DNA from: Luteibacter aegosomatis
Lineage (GTDB): Bacteria > Pseudomonadota > Gammaproteobacteria > Xanthomonadales > Rhodanobacteraceae
Length of the DNA stretch: 64,000 nt
Direction: 5' to 3'
NCBI RefSeq assembly: GCF_023078455.1
Contig: NZ_CP095740.1
Span: 1,910,001 to 1,974,000, forward strand
Position 1 is the stretch's first letter; every line of letters starts with the position of its first letter. Under the pieces are notes generated by a model. The model saw only the letters and a list, made by a program, of their open reading frames with translations, was not told where the DNA came from and did no database searches. The position numbers and the translations under genes were made by a program. Shown here piece after piece: positions 25,645-34,824 of the stretch.

Positions 25645-27315
25645 TCAGCCCTGTGCGCGGTCCAGCATCTTCTTCGCGTGCGCCCGGGTTTCCTTGGTGA
25701 TTTCCACGCCGCCCAGCATGCGCGACAGCTCGTCGCGACGGCCGTTGGCATCCAGCGTCTGGATGCGCGTGCGGGTCGCCTCGCCGTCGCTTTCCTTGGA
25801 TACGCGAAGATGGGCATGGCCCTGGGCCGCCACCTGGGGGAGATGGGTGACGCACATCACCTGCACCTTGTCGCCGAGGGCGCGCAACTTCTGGCCCACC
25901 ACTTCGGCCACGGCGCCGCCGATGCCGGTGTCCACCTCGTCGAAGATCATGCAGCCGATGTTGTCGTTGCCCAGCGTCGCCACTTCGATGGCAAGGCTGA
26001 TGCGCGCCAGTTCGCCACCGGAGGCCACCTTGCGCAGGGGGCGGGGCGGTTGGCCGGGATTGGCGCTCACCAGCAATTCGCAACGCTCGCGGCCCTGCGG
26101 ATCGGGTTCGTCGCCCTCGGCCGGTTCGAGCGATACCTCCAGGCGTCCCCCGGCCATGCCGAGTTCGCCCATGAGGCCCGCCACGGTGGTGCCGAGGCGC
26201 TGGGCGGCTTCGATGCGGGCTTTCGAAAGTTCGGCGGCGGCGGCGTCGTAGTCGACGTGCAGACGGTCGCGCTCTCGCCCCAGGCGCTCCAGGGCGTCGC
26301 CGGCGCCTTCGAGTTCGGTCAGGCGCTCGCGAACCTCGTCGGCCTTGGCCGAAAGCTCCTCGATGGGCAGGCGGTAGCGTCGCGAAAGGTCGTGCAGATG
26401 GGTGAGATGGGTGTCCACTTCGGCCAGGCGCTCGGGGTCGAGTTCGACATCCTGTGCGTAACGGCCCAGGCCGTCCACGGCTTCGCCCACCTGGATCTGC
26501 GCGCTGTCGAGCAGCTCGAGCGTGGGCGCCAGCGTGGCGTCGAGCTCGGCCAGCCGCGACAACTCGGCGTGCGCGCGAAGCAGGGCGCGGCCGATGGCGA
26601 ATTCGCTTTCGCCGTCGAGGAGTTCCACCACGCCGTTGGCGCCTTCGGCCAGGCGGCCGGCGTTGGCGAGGCGGCGATGCTGGGTCTCCAGTTCTTCCAA
26701 CGCGGCGGGCGCGAGCGCCCAACGATCGAGTTCGTCCAGCTCGTGGCGGAGGAGGTCGATCTGGTGGTCGCGATCGTCGCCGCCGGACAGCGTACGGATG
26801 CGATTGACCGCCTCGCGCCAGGCGCGGGCGAGGTCGCGCACGCGGGCGACGCGGTCTTCGTTGCCGGCATAGGCGTCGAGCAGGGTCATCTGGTGCTGGC
26901 GCGAGAGCAGGGCCTGGTGCTCGTGCTGGCCGTGGATCTCGACGATGAGCGCCGCCAGCGCCGACATCTGCGCCACGCTGGCCGGCCGGCCGTTGATCCA
27001 GCCGCGCGTGCCGCCCTCGGCGCGGATCACGCGGCGCAGCTGGCAGGTGTCGCCGTCGTCGAGCTCCTCCTGGCGCAACCAGCCGGCCGCCTCGGGCAGG
27101 CCGGTGAGGTCGAATTCGGCGGCCAGCTCGGCGCGGTCGCTGCCGGCGCGCACCATGCCGCTGTCGGCGCGTGCACCGGCCAGCAGCATCAGGGCATCGA
27201 CCAGGAGGGACTTGCCCGCGCCGGTTTCGCCGCTGACCACGGTCAGCCCTGGACCGAAGGCGATCTCGGCTTCTTCGACGACGGCGAACTGACGGACGTA
27301 GAGCGAGGTGAGCAT
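25645..27315 (-). CDS. recN: DNA repair protein RecN
   Basis: A 556-residue SMC-like ATPase for double-strand break repair. The Walker A is in GLTVVSGETGAGKSLLVDAL (about 22-41), the middle is coiled-coil, and the C-terminal part has the signature SGGELARISLAIEV and Walker B MIFDEVDTGIGG, with CVTHLPQVAAQGHAHL (the H-loop) after it. Length matches the family (about 555). The ATG at 27315 starts MLTSLYVRQFAVVEE as in other RecN proteins. It is divergent from hrcA, the usual Xanthomonadales order. Confidence 0.96.
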   Translation of the reverse strand: MLTSLYVRQFAVVEEAEIAFGPGLTVVSGETGAGKSLLVDALMLLAGARADSGMVRAGSDRAELAAEFDLTGLPEAAGWLRQEELDDGDTCQLRRVIRAEGGTRGWINGRPASVAQMSALAALIVEIHGQHEHQALLSRQHQMTLLDAYAGNEDRVARVRDLARAWREAVNRIRTLSGGDDRDHQIDLLRHELDELDRWALAPAALEELETQHRRLANAGRLAEGANGVVELLDGESEFAIGRALLRAHAELSRLAELDATLAPTLELLDSAQIQVGEAVDGLGRYAQDVELDPERLAEVDTHLTHLHDLSRRYRLPIEELSAKADEVRERLTELEGAGDALERLGRERDRLHVDYDAAAAELSKARIEAAQRLGTTVAGLMGELGMAGGRLEVSLEPAEGDEPDPQGRERCELLVSANPGQPPRPLRKVASGGELARISLAIEVATLGNDNIGCMIFDEVDTGIGGAVAEVVGQKLRALGDKVQVMCVTHLPQVAAQGHAHLRVSKESDGEATRTRIQTLDANGRRDELSRMLGGVEITKETRAHAKKMLDRAQG

Positions 27316-27378
27316 GGGCACCGGGCGGGGGATGGAATCGCGCCGATTGTAGCCGGAGGCGCGTCGCAGAAGCCGAGA

Positions 27379-27406
27379 CTTGCAAGCTGACGGTCCAGAC
27401 CTTATT
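27379..27406 (+). promoter_or_regulatory. Possible heat-shock (sigma-32) promoter of hrcA
   Basis: CTTGCAA (27379-27385), 14 bases, then CCTTATT (27400-27406) resembles the sigma-32 pattern CTTGAAA-N14-CCCCATNT, with mismatches in both boxes. It lies 44 bases before the hrcA start. No CIRCE element (TTAGCACTC-N9-GAGTGCTAA) was found here or before grpE or dnaK. Confidence 0.35.
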
Positions 27407-27449
27407 GATAGCGCGACGTTCAGACCCCTTCCGGCCCCTTCCAACGCGC

Positions 27450-28508
27450 ATGAATCCGTTTTCCGGTCACGACATCGATGCTCGCGCGCGACGGCTGCTG
27501 CGGACCCTGATCTCCCAATACCTCTCCGACGGCGAGCCGGTCGGCTCGCGCACGCTGGCGAAGTCGTCGGGCCTGGAAGTGAGCCCGGCCACCATCCGCA
27601 ACATCATGGCCGACCTCGAAGAGGCCGGCCTGGTGGCGTCGCCGCATACCTCGGCCGGCCGCATCCCCACGCCACGTGGCCTGCGCCTGTTCGTCGACAG
27701 CCTGCTCGAGCTCAAGCCCCTGCCGCGCGACGACATGGCCCGCCTGCAGGGCGGCCTGCCGCCTCACCAGACCACCACGCGCGACCTGCTGGGCAACGTC
27801 TCGAACCTGCTCTCGGCCATGACCCGCTTCGCCGGCGTGGTCACCGTCCCGCGCCAGGGCGATTTTCCCCTGCGCCATATCGATTTCGTGAGCCTGCCCG
27901 ACGCCCGCGTGCTCGTGGTGCTGGTGTTTTCCGACAACCAGGTGCAGAACCGCGTGGTCCAGCTGGCCCGGCCCGTCGAGGCAGGCGAGCTGGAGCGCAC
28001 CGCCAACTACCTCAACGCCCATTTCACGGGGTTTCGCCTGGCCGACATCCGCGCCCACCTGGCGGCGGAGTTGCGCGCGGCGGGCGGTGAGCTGAACCGC
28101 CAGCTCTCCGGCGTGGTGGAGCTGGCCACGGCCTCGTTCGGTGCCGACGACGCCGACGACGTGCTCGTGAGCGGGCAGACCAATCTCATGGGGTACTCGG
28201 AGCTGGCCGACATCGACCGCCTTCGGGACCTCTTCGACGCCTTCCAGCAGAAGCGCGAGCTGCTGCAGCTGATGGAAATGTGCGTCAAGGCGCCCGGCGT
28301 GCGCCTGTTCATCGGCGAGGAATCGGGCTTTTCGGCCCTCGACGGTTGCAGCGTCGTGACCGCCACCTACGGCACCAACGGCCGCATGCTGGGCGCCATC
28401 GGCGTCATCGGGCCCACCCGGATGGCCTACGAGCGCGTGATCCCGGTGGTGCAGGCCACCGCCGGACTGCTCAGCGACGCCTTGAATCGCGCCGCGGCGA
28501 CCTCATAA
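27450..28508 (+). CDS. hrcA: Heat-inducible transcription repressor HrcA
   Basis: A 352-residue HrcA, which represses chaperone genes through CIRCE elements. N-terminal winged helix: RRLLRTLISQYLSDGEPVGS, TLAKSSGLEVSPATIRNIM and DLEEAGLVASPHTSAGRIPT. The GAF-like middle and C-terminal blocks (LPLRHIDFVSLPDARVLVVL-type, VRLFIGEESGFSALDGCSVV, IGVIGPTRMAYERVIPVV) complete the protein. It starts the hrcA-grpE-dnaK-dnaJ cluster. The lack of a visible CIRCE nearby suggests its targets (groESL) lie elsewhere. Confidence 0.95.
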   Translation: MNPFSGHDIDARARRLLRTLISQYLSDGEPVGSRTLAKSSGLEVSPATIRNIMADLEEAGLVASPHTSAGRIPTPRGLRLFVDSLLELKPLPRDDMARLQGGLPPHQTTTRDLLGNVSNLLSAMTRFAGVVTVPRQGDFPLRHIDFVSLPDARVLVVLVFSDNQVQNRVVQLARPVEAGELERTANYLNAHFTGFRLADIRAHLAAELRAAGGELNRQLSGVVELATASFGADDADDVLVSGQTNLMGYSELADIDRLRDLFDAFQQKRELLQLMEMCVKAPGVRLFIGEESGFSALDGCSVVTATYGTNGRMLGAIGVIGPTRMAYERVIPVVQATAGLLSDALNRAAATS

Positions 28509-28593
28509 ACCGCCCCGGGAGGCGGGTTTACTATTTCCCGCGAATGTTCGGCCCTCCTCGGGGAGGGCCGGTGAGCTGACATTTGGAGTAGAC

Positions 28594-29124
28594 ATGCAAA
28601 ACAACGATCCCCACGCGCCGGGCCAGGCCGCTGAAGGCCCGGACGACGGCGTGAATGCCGACCTCGAGGCCTTGACCGCCCGCCTGGGCGCCCTTGAGAC
28701 CGAGCTGTCCCAGGCGCGCGAGACCGTGCTGCGCGAACGGGCGGAGATCGAAAACCAGCGCCGCCGCCTTCAGCGCGACCTCGACCAGGCCCGCCGTTTC
28801 GCCAACGAGAAGCTCCTGGGCGAGTTGCTGCCGGTCTACGACGGCATCGCGCTGGGCCTGGCCAACGAGAACGCCGACGCGAAGACGCTGCGCGAGGGCC
28901 TGGAGCTCACGCTCAAGCAGTTGGAGAAGGTCACACAGGCCAATGGCCTTACCGTGGTCGATCCGCTGCACCAGCCGTTCAACCCCGATCACCACCAGGC
29001 GATCAGCGCGGTCGAGTCCAACGAGCATGCACCCAACACCGTCGTGGCCGTGGTCCAGAAGGGCTTCGTGCTGAACGACCGTCTGCTGCGTCCGGCGCTC
29101 GTCGCCGTGGTGCGCGACAACTGA
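28594..29124 (+). CDS. grpE: Nucleotide exchange factor GrpE
   Basis: A 176-residue GrpE, which releases ADP from DnaK. A long N-terminal coiled-coil (LEALTARLGALETELSQARE, VLRERAEIENQRRRLQRDLD) precedes the dimer helices (RFANEKLLGELLPVYDGIAL) and the C-terminal beta wing (VVDPLHQPFNPDHHQAISAV, KGFVLNDRLLRPALVAVV). The ATG at 28594 follows TTGGAGTAG. It is followed by dnaK after 133 bases. Confidence 0.95.
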   Translation: MQNNDPHAPGQAAEGPDDGVNADLEALTARLGALETELSQARETVLRERAEIENQRRRLQRDLDQARRFANEKLLGELLPVYDGIALGLANENADAKTLREGLELTLKQLEKVTQANGLTVVDPLHQPFNPDHHQAISAVESNEHAPNTVVAVVQKGFVLNDRLLRPALVAVVRDN

Positions 29125-29257
29125 TCGAACGAGGCGCCCGACGTCGCCCCAGGCGCGTCGAGGCGATCTCACAAGGCATTGAATCGATGGGGCGAAGCCC
29201 CACTTTCATCACAGCAGCGGCCGCGGGGGCCGCATTGATATTCGGAGCAACTTGAAC

Positions 29258-31183
29258 ATGGCCAAGATCATCGGCATCGACCTCGGTACCACCAACAGCT
29301 GCGTGGCAGTGATGGAAGGTACGACCGCTCGCGTCATCGAGAACGCCGAGGGCGATCGCACCACGCCGTCCATCGTCGCGTTCACCAAGGACAACGAAGT
29401 CCTCGTCGGTGCGCCGGCCAAGCGCCAGGCCGTCACCAACGCCAAGAACACCTTCTACGCGGTGAAGCGCCTCATCGGCCGCAAGTTCACCGACGCCGAG
29501 GTGCAGAAGGACATCAAGCTCGTTCCCTACGGCATCGTCGCGCATGACAACGGCGACGCCTGGGTGCAGACGGCCGACGGCAAGAAGATGGCGCCGCAGG
29601 AGATCTCCTCCAAGGTGCTGATGAAGATGAAGAAGACCGCCGAAGACTTCCTCGGCGAGTCGGTGACCGAAGCGGTCATCACCGTGCCGGCCTACTTCAA
29701 CGACAGCCAGCGCCAGGCCACCAAGGACGCCGGCAAGATCGCCGGCCTCGACGTCAAGCGCATCATCAACGAGCCCACCGCGGCCGCGCTGGCGTACGGC
29801 CTCGACAAGAGCTCCACGGCGGACCGCAAGATCGCCGTGTACGACCTCGGCGGCGGCACGTTCGACGTGTCCATCATCGAGATCGCCAACGTCGACGGCG
29901 AGAAGCAGTTCGAGGTGCTCGCCACCAACGGCAACACCTTCCTGGGCGGCGAAGACTTCGACAACCGCGTCATCGATTACCTGGTGGAGGAGTTCAAGAA
30001 GGAGCAGGGCATCGACCTGCGCCAGGACCAGCTCGCCCTGCAGCGCCTGAAGGACGCCGCCGAGCGCGCGAAGATCGAGCTCTCCTCGTCGCACCAGACC
30101 GACGTCAACCTGCCGTACGTCACTGCCGACGCCTCGGGCCCGAAGCACCTGAACATCAAGCTCACCCGCGCCAAGCTCGAGTCGCTGGTGGAAGACCTGG
30201 TCAAGGGCACCATCGAGCCGTGCCGTACCGCGCTCAACGACGCCGGCCTTCGCGTATCCGACATCCACGAGGTCATCCTCGTCGGTGGCCAGACCCGCAT
30301 GCCCAAGGTGCAGGAAGCGGTGAAGGACTTCTTCGGCAAGGAAGCGCGCAAGGACGTCAACCCGGATGAAGCCGTGGCCGTCGGTGCCGCCATCCAGGGT
30401 GGCGTGCTGGGCGGTTCGGTGAAGGACGTCCTCCTGCTCGACGTCACCCCGCTGTCGCTCGGCATCGAGACGATGGGCGGCGTGATGACCAAGCTCATCG
30501 AGAAGAACACCACGGTGCCGACCAAGGCGTCGCAGGTGTTCTCCACCGCCGACGACAACCAGACGGCCGTCACCGTGCACGTGCTGCAGGGCGAGCGTGA
30601 GCGCGCCAACGCCAACAAGTCGCTGGGCAAGTTCGACCTTCAGGGCATCCGCCCGGCGCCGCGCGGCACGCCGCAGATCGAGGTCACCTTCGATATCGAC
30701 GCCAACGGCATCCTGCACGTCTCGGCGAAGGACAAGGACACCGGCAAGGAACAGAAGATCGAGATCAAGGCCGGTTCGGGCCTGTCCGATGAAGAAATCC
30801 AGCGCATGGTGGCCGATGCCGAAGCCAATCGCGAGGAAGACAAGAAGTTCCACGAGCTCGTGCAGGTGCGCAACAAGGCCGACCAGCTCGTCCACGGCAC
30901 CCGCAGCCAGCTGAAGGAGCACGGCGGCAAGATCCCGGCCGAGCAGCTGGCCAACATCGACGCCGCGGTGTCGGAACTGGAAAAGGTCAAGGACGGCGAC
31001 GACAAGATGGCCATCGAGTCCAAGATCGCCAACCTGGAGCAGGTGGCCCAGGCGCTCTACGCGGCGGCGCAGAACGGTGGCGCTTCGGATACCGCGCAGC
31101 AGTCGGCACCGGGCGGCGGTTCGGCCCAGCCCGACGACGTGGTCGATGCGGAGTTCACCGAAGTCAAGGACGACAAGAAGTAA
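29258..31183 (+). CDS. dnaK: Chaperone DnaK (Hsp70)
   Basis: A 641-residue Hsp70. ATPase domain: [35 protein letters not shown] and [16 protein letters not shown]; substrate domain: [20 protein letters not shown]; the helical lid and an acidic C-terminal tail ending [10 protein letters not shown], the EEVKDKK-like motif of bacterial DnaK. The ATG at 29258 gives MAKIIG, the usual start. A 12-base hairpin separates it from dnaJ. Confidence 0.97.
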   Translation: MAKIIGIDLGTTNSCVAVMEGTTARVIENAEGDRTTPSIVAFTKDNEVLVGAPAKRQAVTNAKNTFYAVKRLIGRKFTDAEVQKDIKLVPYGIVAHDNGDAWVQTADGKKMAPQEISSKVLMKMKKTAEDFLGESVTEAVITVPAYFNDSQRQATKDAGKIAGLDVKRIINEPTAAALAYGLDKSSTADRKIAVYDLGGGTFDVSIIEIANVDGEKQFEVLATNGNTFLGGEDFDNRVIDYLVEEFKKEQGIDLRQDQLALQRLKDAAERAKIELSSSHQTDVNLPYVTADASGPKHLNIKLTRAKLESLVEDLVKGTIEPCRTALNDAGLRVSDIHEVILVGGQTRMPKVQEAVKDFFGKEARKDVNPDEAVAVGAAIQGGVLGGSVKDVLLLDVTPLSLGIETMGGVMTKLIEKNTTVPTKASQVFSTADDNQTAVTVHVLQGERERANANKSLGKFDLQGIRPAPRGTPQIEVTFDIDANGILHVSAKDKDTGKEQKIEIKAGSGLSDEEIQRMVADAEANREEDKKFHELVQVRNKADQLVHGTRSQLKEHGGKIPAEQLANIDAAVSELEKVKDGDDKMAIESKIANLEQVAQALYAAAQNGGASDTAQQSAPGGGSAQPDDVVDAEFTEVKDDKK

Positions 31184-31195
31184 TCGTCCTAGCGA

Positions 31196-31236
31196 GCGCG
31201 GATAGCGTGGATGGATGTCCACGGCGCTATCCGCGC
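31196..31236 (+). promoter_or_regulatory. Hairpin in the dnaK-dnaJ gap
   Basis: GCGCGGATAGCG (31196-31207) pairs with CGCTATCCGCGC (31225-31236); an inner GTGGA/TCCAC stem extends it. No T-run follows, so it more likely attenuates or stabilises, which would make DnaJ less abundant than DnaK, as in many operons. Confidence 0.6.
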
Positions 31237-31310
31237 CACGGTCAACCGGAGCGGACGCGCCGAGGCGAAAGCCGTCGGCGCGTTCGTCCGTCCAGGGAAG
31301 CAAGCGTGAC

Positions 31311-32441
31311 ATGAGCAGCAAACGCGACTACTACGAAATTCTCGGCGTCGAACGCACCGTGACCGAGGGCGACCTCAAGAAGACCTTTCGCCGCGTCGCG
31401 ATGAAGTACCACCCCGACCGCAATCCGGACGACCCGGAGGCGATCGAGAAATTCAAGGAGGCCAAGGAGGCCTACGACGTACTCTCCGACGCGCAGAAGC
31501 GCGCGGCGTACGATCAGTACGGCCATGCGGCCTTCGAGGGCGGCGGTTTCGGCCGCGGTGGCGGTGCCGGTTTCGGCGACGTGGGCGACATTTTCGGCGA
31601 TATCTTCGGCGACATCTTCGGCGGCGGTGGCGGGCGCCAGCGCGCGCGTCGCGGTGCCGACCTGCGCTACATGATGGACCTCGACCTCGAAGAGGCCGTG
31701 TTCGGCGTCGAGAAGAAGATCGACATCCCCACCCAGGTCAACTGCCACCACTGCAACGGTTCGGGTTCGGAAGACGGTAAGGTCTCCACCTGTTCCACCT
31801 GCGCCGGCCATGGCCGCGTGCGCATGCAGAACGGCATCTTCTCCATCCAGCAGGCCTGCCCGACCTGCCACGGCTCGGGCCAGAAGATCGACAAGCCCTG
31901 CAAGAAATGCCACGGCGAAGGCCGTATCGAGGAGGAGCGCACGCTCTCGGTGCGCATCCCGGCCGGCGTGGACAACGGCGACCGTATCCGCCTCACCGGG
32001 CAGGGCGAAGCCGGTCCGGCCGGCTCGCCGGCGGGCGATCTCTACGTGGAAGTGCGCGTGCGCGAACACGCGATCTTCCAGCGCGACGGCAGCGACCTCT
32101 ATTGCGAGATGCCCATCCGATTCGCGCAAGCCGCGCTCGGAACCGACCTGATGGTGCCGACGCTCGAAGGCGAAATCGCCGTGAGCGTGCCGCCGGAAAC
32201 GCAGACCGGCCATCAGTTCCGCCTGCGCGGCCGTGGCGTGAAGTCCGTGCGTGGCGGTCGCACGGGCGATCTCATCTGCACGGTGGTGGTCGAGACGCCG
32301 GTGCGGTTGACCAAGGAACAGCGCGAACTGCTGCAGCAGCTGGAAGCCACCTTCGTCGGCGACGAGGCATCGAAGCACACGCCACGTTCGAACAGCTTCA
32401 TGGATGGCGTCAAGGACTTCTGGTCGCGCGTGACCTCCTGA
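31311..32441 (+). CDS. dnaJ: Chaperone DnaJ (Hsp40)
   Basis: A 376-residue type I DnaJ. The J domain has the HPD motif (MKYHPDRNP), then a Gly/Phe-rich linker ([15 protein letters not shown]), four CxxCxGxG zinc repeats starting [32 protein letters not shown] and [10 protein letters not shown], and the C-terminal substrate domain. The ATG at 31311 gives [16 protein letters not shown]. It follows dnaK and ends ahead of a large palindromic repeat. Confidence 0.97.
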   Translation: MSSKRDYYEILGVERTVTEGDLKKTFRRVAMKYHPDRNPDDPEAIEKFKEAKEAYDVLSDAQKRAAYDQYGHAAFEGGGFGRGGGAGFGDVGDIFGDIFGDIFGGGGGRQRARRGADLRYMMDLDLEEAVFGVEKKIDIPTQVNCHHCNGSGSEDGKVSTCSTCAGHGRVRMQNGIFSIQQACPTCHGSGQKIDKPCKKCHGEGRIEEERTLSVRIPAGVDNGDRIRLTGQGEAGPAGSPAGDLYVEVRVREHAIFQRDGSDLYCEMPIRFAQAALGTDLMVPTLEGEIAVSVPPETQTGHQFRLRGRGVKSVRGGRTGDLICTVVVETPVRLTKEQRELLQQLEATFVGDEASKHTPRSNSFMDGVKDFWSRVTS

Positions 32442-32450
32442 CGAGGAGCA

Positions 32451-32525
32451 TCGCGGACAGGGTCCGCTCCCATCCTTCGGTAGTGAGGTTTCCTACCGGA
32501 GGCTGGGAGCGGACCCTGTCCGCGA
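32451..32525. repeat. Palindromic repeat, REP-like (copy A)
   Basis: A 22-base perfect inverted repeat (TCGCGGACAGGGTCCGCTCC plus CA at 32451-32472, complement at 32504-32525) encloses a smaller hairpin around CGGTAG/CTACCG. Sequence and structure resemble the elements at 33384 and 34725, so it is a dispersed intergenic repeat. It may also terminate dnaJ transcription. Confidence 0.8.
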
Positions 32526-32579
32526 TCCCGCGTAGCGGCGCTGTTACGATAGCCGCCCGTTTCTCGCAGGAAGGCTCCC

Positions 32580-33374
32580 ATGACCCGCCCCATCCGCCTC
32601 GCCATCAGCGGCGCCTCCGGCCGAATGGGCCGTGCCTTGCTCGACCTCGTGCGCGACGATGGACGCTTCGAACTCGTGGGCGCCGTCGTTTCTTCCCACT
32701 CCGCTCATCTGGGCAAGTCCGCCTACGGTGATGTCTCGCCCGTGCGCTTCAGCGAATGGAACGATGTCGAAGGCATCGACGTATGGGTCGACTTCAGTGG
32801 TCCGGAAGGCCTCGCCCTGGCGCTCGATCGGTGCGAAGCGAGCGGCGCGGCACTGGTCACCGGCACCACGGGGCTGTCCGCGGATCTGGAACAGCGTCTT
32901 TCGCGCGCCGCCGAGCGTATCGCCGTATTGCGGGCCGCGAATTTCAGCCTCGGCGTGGCCGTGCTTACGCGACTCCTCCGTGAAGCTGCCGCGGCGCTGC
33001 CGGGCTGGGATCTCGATATCGTCGAAGCCCATCACAATCGCAAGGAAGACGCGCCCTCCGGTACGGCATTGGCGCTCGGCCATGCGGCAGCGGCCGGTCG
33101 TGGCGCCACGCTCGACGAACTGGCCGTGTATGCCCGGGAGGGCCGTCCCGGAGCGCGTAAGGCCGGCACCATCGGTTTCGCCGTGGTGCGCGGTGGCGAC
33201 ATCGTCGGCGAGCACCAGGCGTTGCTGATGGGGCAGGGCGAACGGATCGAGCTTGGCCACCGGGCCACGGATCGATCGATTTTCGCCCGCGGGGCCATCG
33301 AGGCCGCCGCGTGGATCGCGGGGCGCGCGCCGGGATCGTGGACCATCGAAGACGTCATCGCCGCGAACGTCTGA
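32580..33374 (+). CDS. dapB: 4-hydroxy-tetrahydrodipicolinate reductase
   Basis: A 264-residue DapB, second-step enzyme of the diaminopimelate/lysine branch, which reduces the dihydrodipicolinate product with NAD(P)H. The Rossmann start is IRLAISGASGRMGRALLDLV; the catalytic block is DIVEAHHNRKEDAPSGTALA (E-x-HHxxKxDAPSGTA with His-His and Lys) and the substrate-binding GFAVVRGGDIVGEHQALLMG. Length matches the family. In Xanthomonadales it lies between dnaJ and carA, as here. Confidence 0.96.
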   Translation: MTRPIRLAISGASGRMGRALLDLVRDDGRFELVGAVVSSHSAHLGKSAYGDVSPVRFSEWNDVEGIDVWVDFSGPEGLALALDRCEASGAALVTGTTGLSADLEQRLSRAAERIAVLRAANFSLGVAVLTRLLREAAAALPGWDLDIVEAHHNRKEDAPSGTALALGHAAAAGRGATLDELAVYAREGRPGARKAGTIGFAVVRGGDIVGEHQALLMGQGERIELGHRATDRSIFARGAIEAAAWIAGRAPGSWTIEDVIAANV

Positions 33375-33383
33375 GGGTCCCAC

Positions 33384-33434
33384 CGCGGACAGGGTCCGCT
33401 CCCACCCTCCGGTGGCAGATTTCCTGCCGACTCG
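33384..33434. repeat. Half copy of the palindromic repeat (copy B)
   Basis: CGCGGACAGGGTCCGCTCCC at 33384-33403 is identical to the left arm of copy A, and a weaker CGGTGGCAG/CTGCCG pairing follows, but the right arm is lost. It sits 9 bases after the dapB stop. Confidence 0.6.
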
Positions 33435-33488
33435 GGGATCGCGAAGCCATTTCGCCCCATCCTCGAAACCATGTTAGGATTCGCGCCG

Positions 33489-33629
33489 ATGTCATTGGGG
33501 AGTAGCCATCCTCTTTCCCCCTGAGGAGTTCGCGTCAACAGACTTGGTGGCCTTGTGCCCCATGGCGCGAACGGCAGCGACGCGTGGAGAGTGCGTCGCC
33601 GGCCCGGCGAGACCTTTGGCCTTCGACAT
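33489..33629 (+). promoter_or_regulatory. yybP-ykoY (Mn2+) riboswitch
   Basis: The conserved loops are present: GGGGAGTAGCC at 33497-33507, GTCAACAGACTTGGTGGC at about 33534-33552, and GGCGAGACCTTTGGCC at about 33607-33622. The closing P1 stem is ATGTC with GACAT at the two ends (33489 and 33629). This is the manganese-sensing family, which raises expression of exporters when Mn2+ is high. The gene 72 bases downstream is a CaCA-type antiporter. A candidate expression platform is the 13-base stem GGCCGGGCGAGCG (33638-33650) with CGCTCGCCCGGCC (33676-33688), ending 12 bases before the start codon. Confidence 0.88.
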
Positions 33630-33700
33630 GCTCACCCGGCCGGGCGAGCGGTGTCGTTGTGCCATCGGTTTACCGCGCTCGCCCGGCCTATTGCGAAACC

Positions 33701-34708
33701 ATGCTGCTGACATGCTTTCTTTTCCTGGTGTCCGCCGGGGCCATCTATTTCGCCTGCGAATATTTCGTCAATGGCGTGGAGTGGTTCGGGCGCAAGCTCA
33801 ACCTCGGTGCCACGGCCACGGGTACGGTCCTGGCCGCCTTCGGTACCGCCCTGCCCGAAAGCGCGGTCACCTTCGTGGCGGTGATGTTCGGCAAGACGCC
33901 CCAGGCGCGGGACATCGGCGTGGGAGCCGCCCTGGGTGGGCCGCTGGTGCTGGCGACCATTGCCTACGCCGTGGTCGGATTCGCTTTATATGCAGGCCGC
34001 AAGCGCTTGAAACGCCCCGATTTGCGCATCCGGGTGGATAACCAGCGCCTCGCGCGCGACCAGTCATGGTTTCTCGCCATCTTCGTGGTGAAAGTGGGCC
34101 TGGGGCTCGTGGCCTTCGCCTTGAAGCCCTGGCTGGGCGTGCTTTTCCTCTTGGCTTACGCGCTCTACGTCTGGCGCGAGATGCGCGACGACACCAGCGC
34201 GCCGGAAGACGAAGAACTGGAGCCGCTGAGCTTTCGCCCGCGTGACGAGCGTCCCCCGATGGGCTGGGTGATGCTGCAGACCGGCCTGGCCCTGCTGGTG
34301 ATCGCCGTGGCCTCGCGCACCTTCGTCTGGCAGCTGGAAGCCTTCGGGGATTTCTTCCACCTCTCGCCCCATATCGTGGCGCTGGTGCTGAGCCCGGTGG
34401 CGACGGAATTGCCGGAAACGGTCAATGCGCTGATCTGGGTACGCCAGGGCAAGGAGCGACTGGCCCTGGCGAACATTTCGGGCGCCATGATGATCCAGGC
34501 CACCATTCCCAGTTCGATGGCGCTGTTCGCCACGCCTTGGTTGTTCGATACGCCGCTGATCGTGGCGGGTGTCGTCACCATGGTGGCCGTGATCGCGCTA
34601 TGGGCGATGTTCCGGCGCGGGGCGGTCGAGGCGCGCTGGCTGATGCCGATCGGGTTGCTGTACGGGGTGTTTGCGGTGTTCGTGGGGTGGTACTTCGGCT
34701 CGCGATAA
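33701..34708 (+). CDS. CaCA-family (Na+/Ca2+ exchanger-like) cation antiporter, probable Mn2+ exporter
   Basis: A 335-residue membrane protein with about ten helices in two repeats. Each has an alpha-repeat-like motif: GATATGTVLAAFGTALPESA in the first and SPHIVALVLSPVATELPETV in the second, with the acidic residue of the (G/S)T(A/S)LPE pattern that binds divalent cations. It is known as a cation/H+ or Na+ antiporter fold. The ATG at 33701 starts the first helix. It is controlled by the Mn2+ riboswitch upstream, so I infer manganese export instead of calcium exchange. Confidence 0.88.
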   Translation: MLLTCFLFLVSAGAIYFACEYFVNGVEWFGRKLNLGATATGTVLAAFGTALPESAVTFVAVMFGKTPQARDIGVGAALGGPLVLATIAYAVVGFALYAGRKRLKRPDLRIRVDNQRLARDQSWFLAIFVVKVGLGLVAFALKPWLGVLFLLAYALYVWREMRDDTSAPEDEELEPLSFRPRDERPPMGWVMLQTGLALLVIAVASRTFVWQLEAFGDFFHLSPHIVALVLSPVATELPETVNALIWVRQGKERLALANISGAMMIQATIPSSMALFATPWLFDTPLIVAGVVTMVAVIALWAMFRRGAVEARWLMPIGLLYGVFAVFVGWYFGSR

Positions 34709-34724
34709 GCCCTTCGCGCGCCGA

Positions 34725-34806
34725 TTCGCCGATACGATCGGCTCCCACCCCTTCGGTAGCGACGTCGTTTCCTACCGAAGGGGTGGGAGCCGACCGTGTC
34801 GGCGAA
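34725..34806. repeat. Palindromic repeat, REP-like (copy C)
   Basis: TTCGCCGA ... TCGGCGAA closes a long imperfect hairpin whose inner arms are GGCTCCCACCCCTTCGGTAG and CTACCGAAGGGGTGGGAGCC, nearly perfect over 20 bases. It separates the exporter gene from the converging dioxygenase gene. It shares the CTCCCA and CGGTAG cores with copies A and B. Confidence 0.8.
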
Positions 34807-34824
34807 CCCTGCGGAGCGATGCCT

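Noticed and set aside
25678..27390. Long plus-strand frame opposite recN
   Set aside because: recN is complete with Walker A, signature and Walker B; the reverse frame has no recognisable domain or ribosome site.
29003..31321. Antisense open frame of 772 codons through dnaK
   Set aside because: Opposite dnaK, with repetitive Leu/Gly/Val/Asp composition and no motif. A shadow of codon bias.
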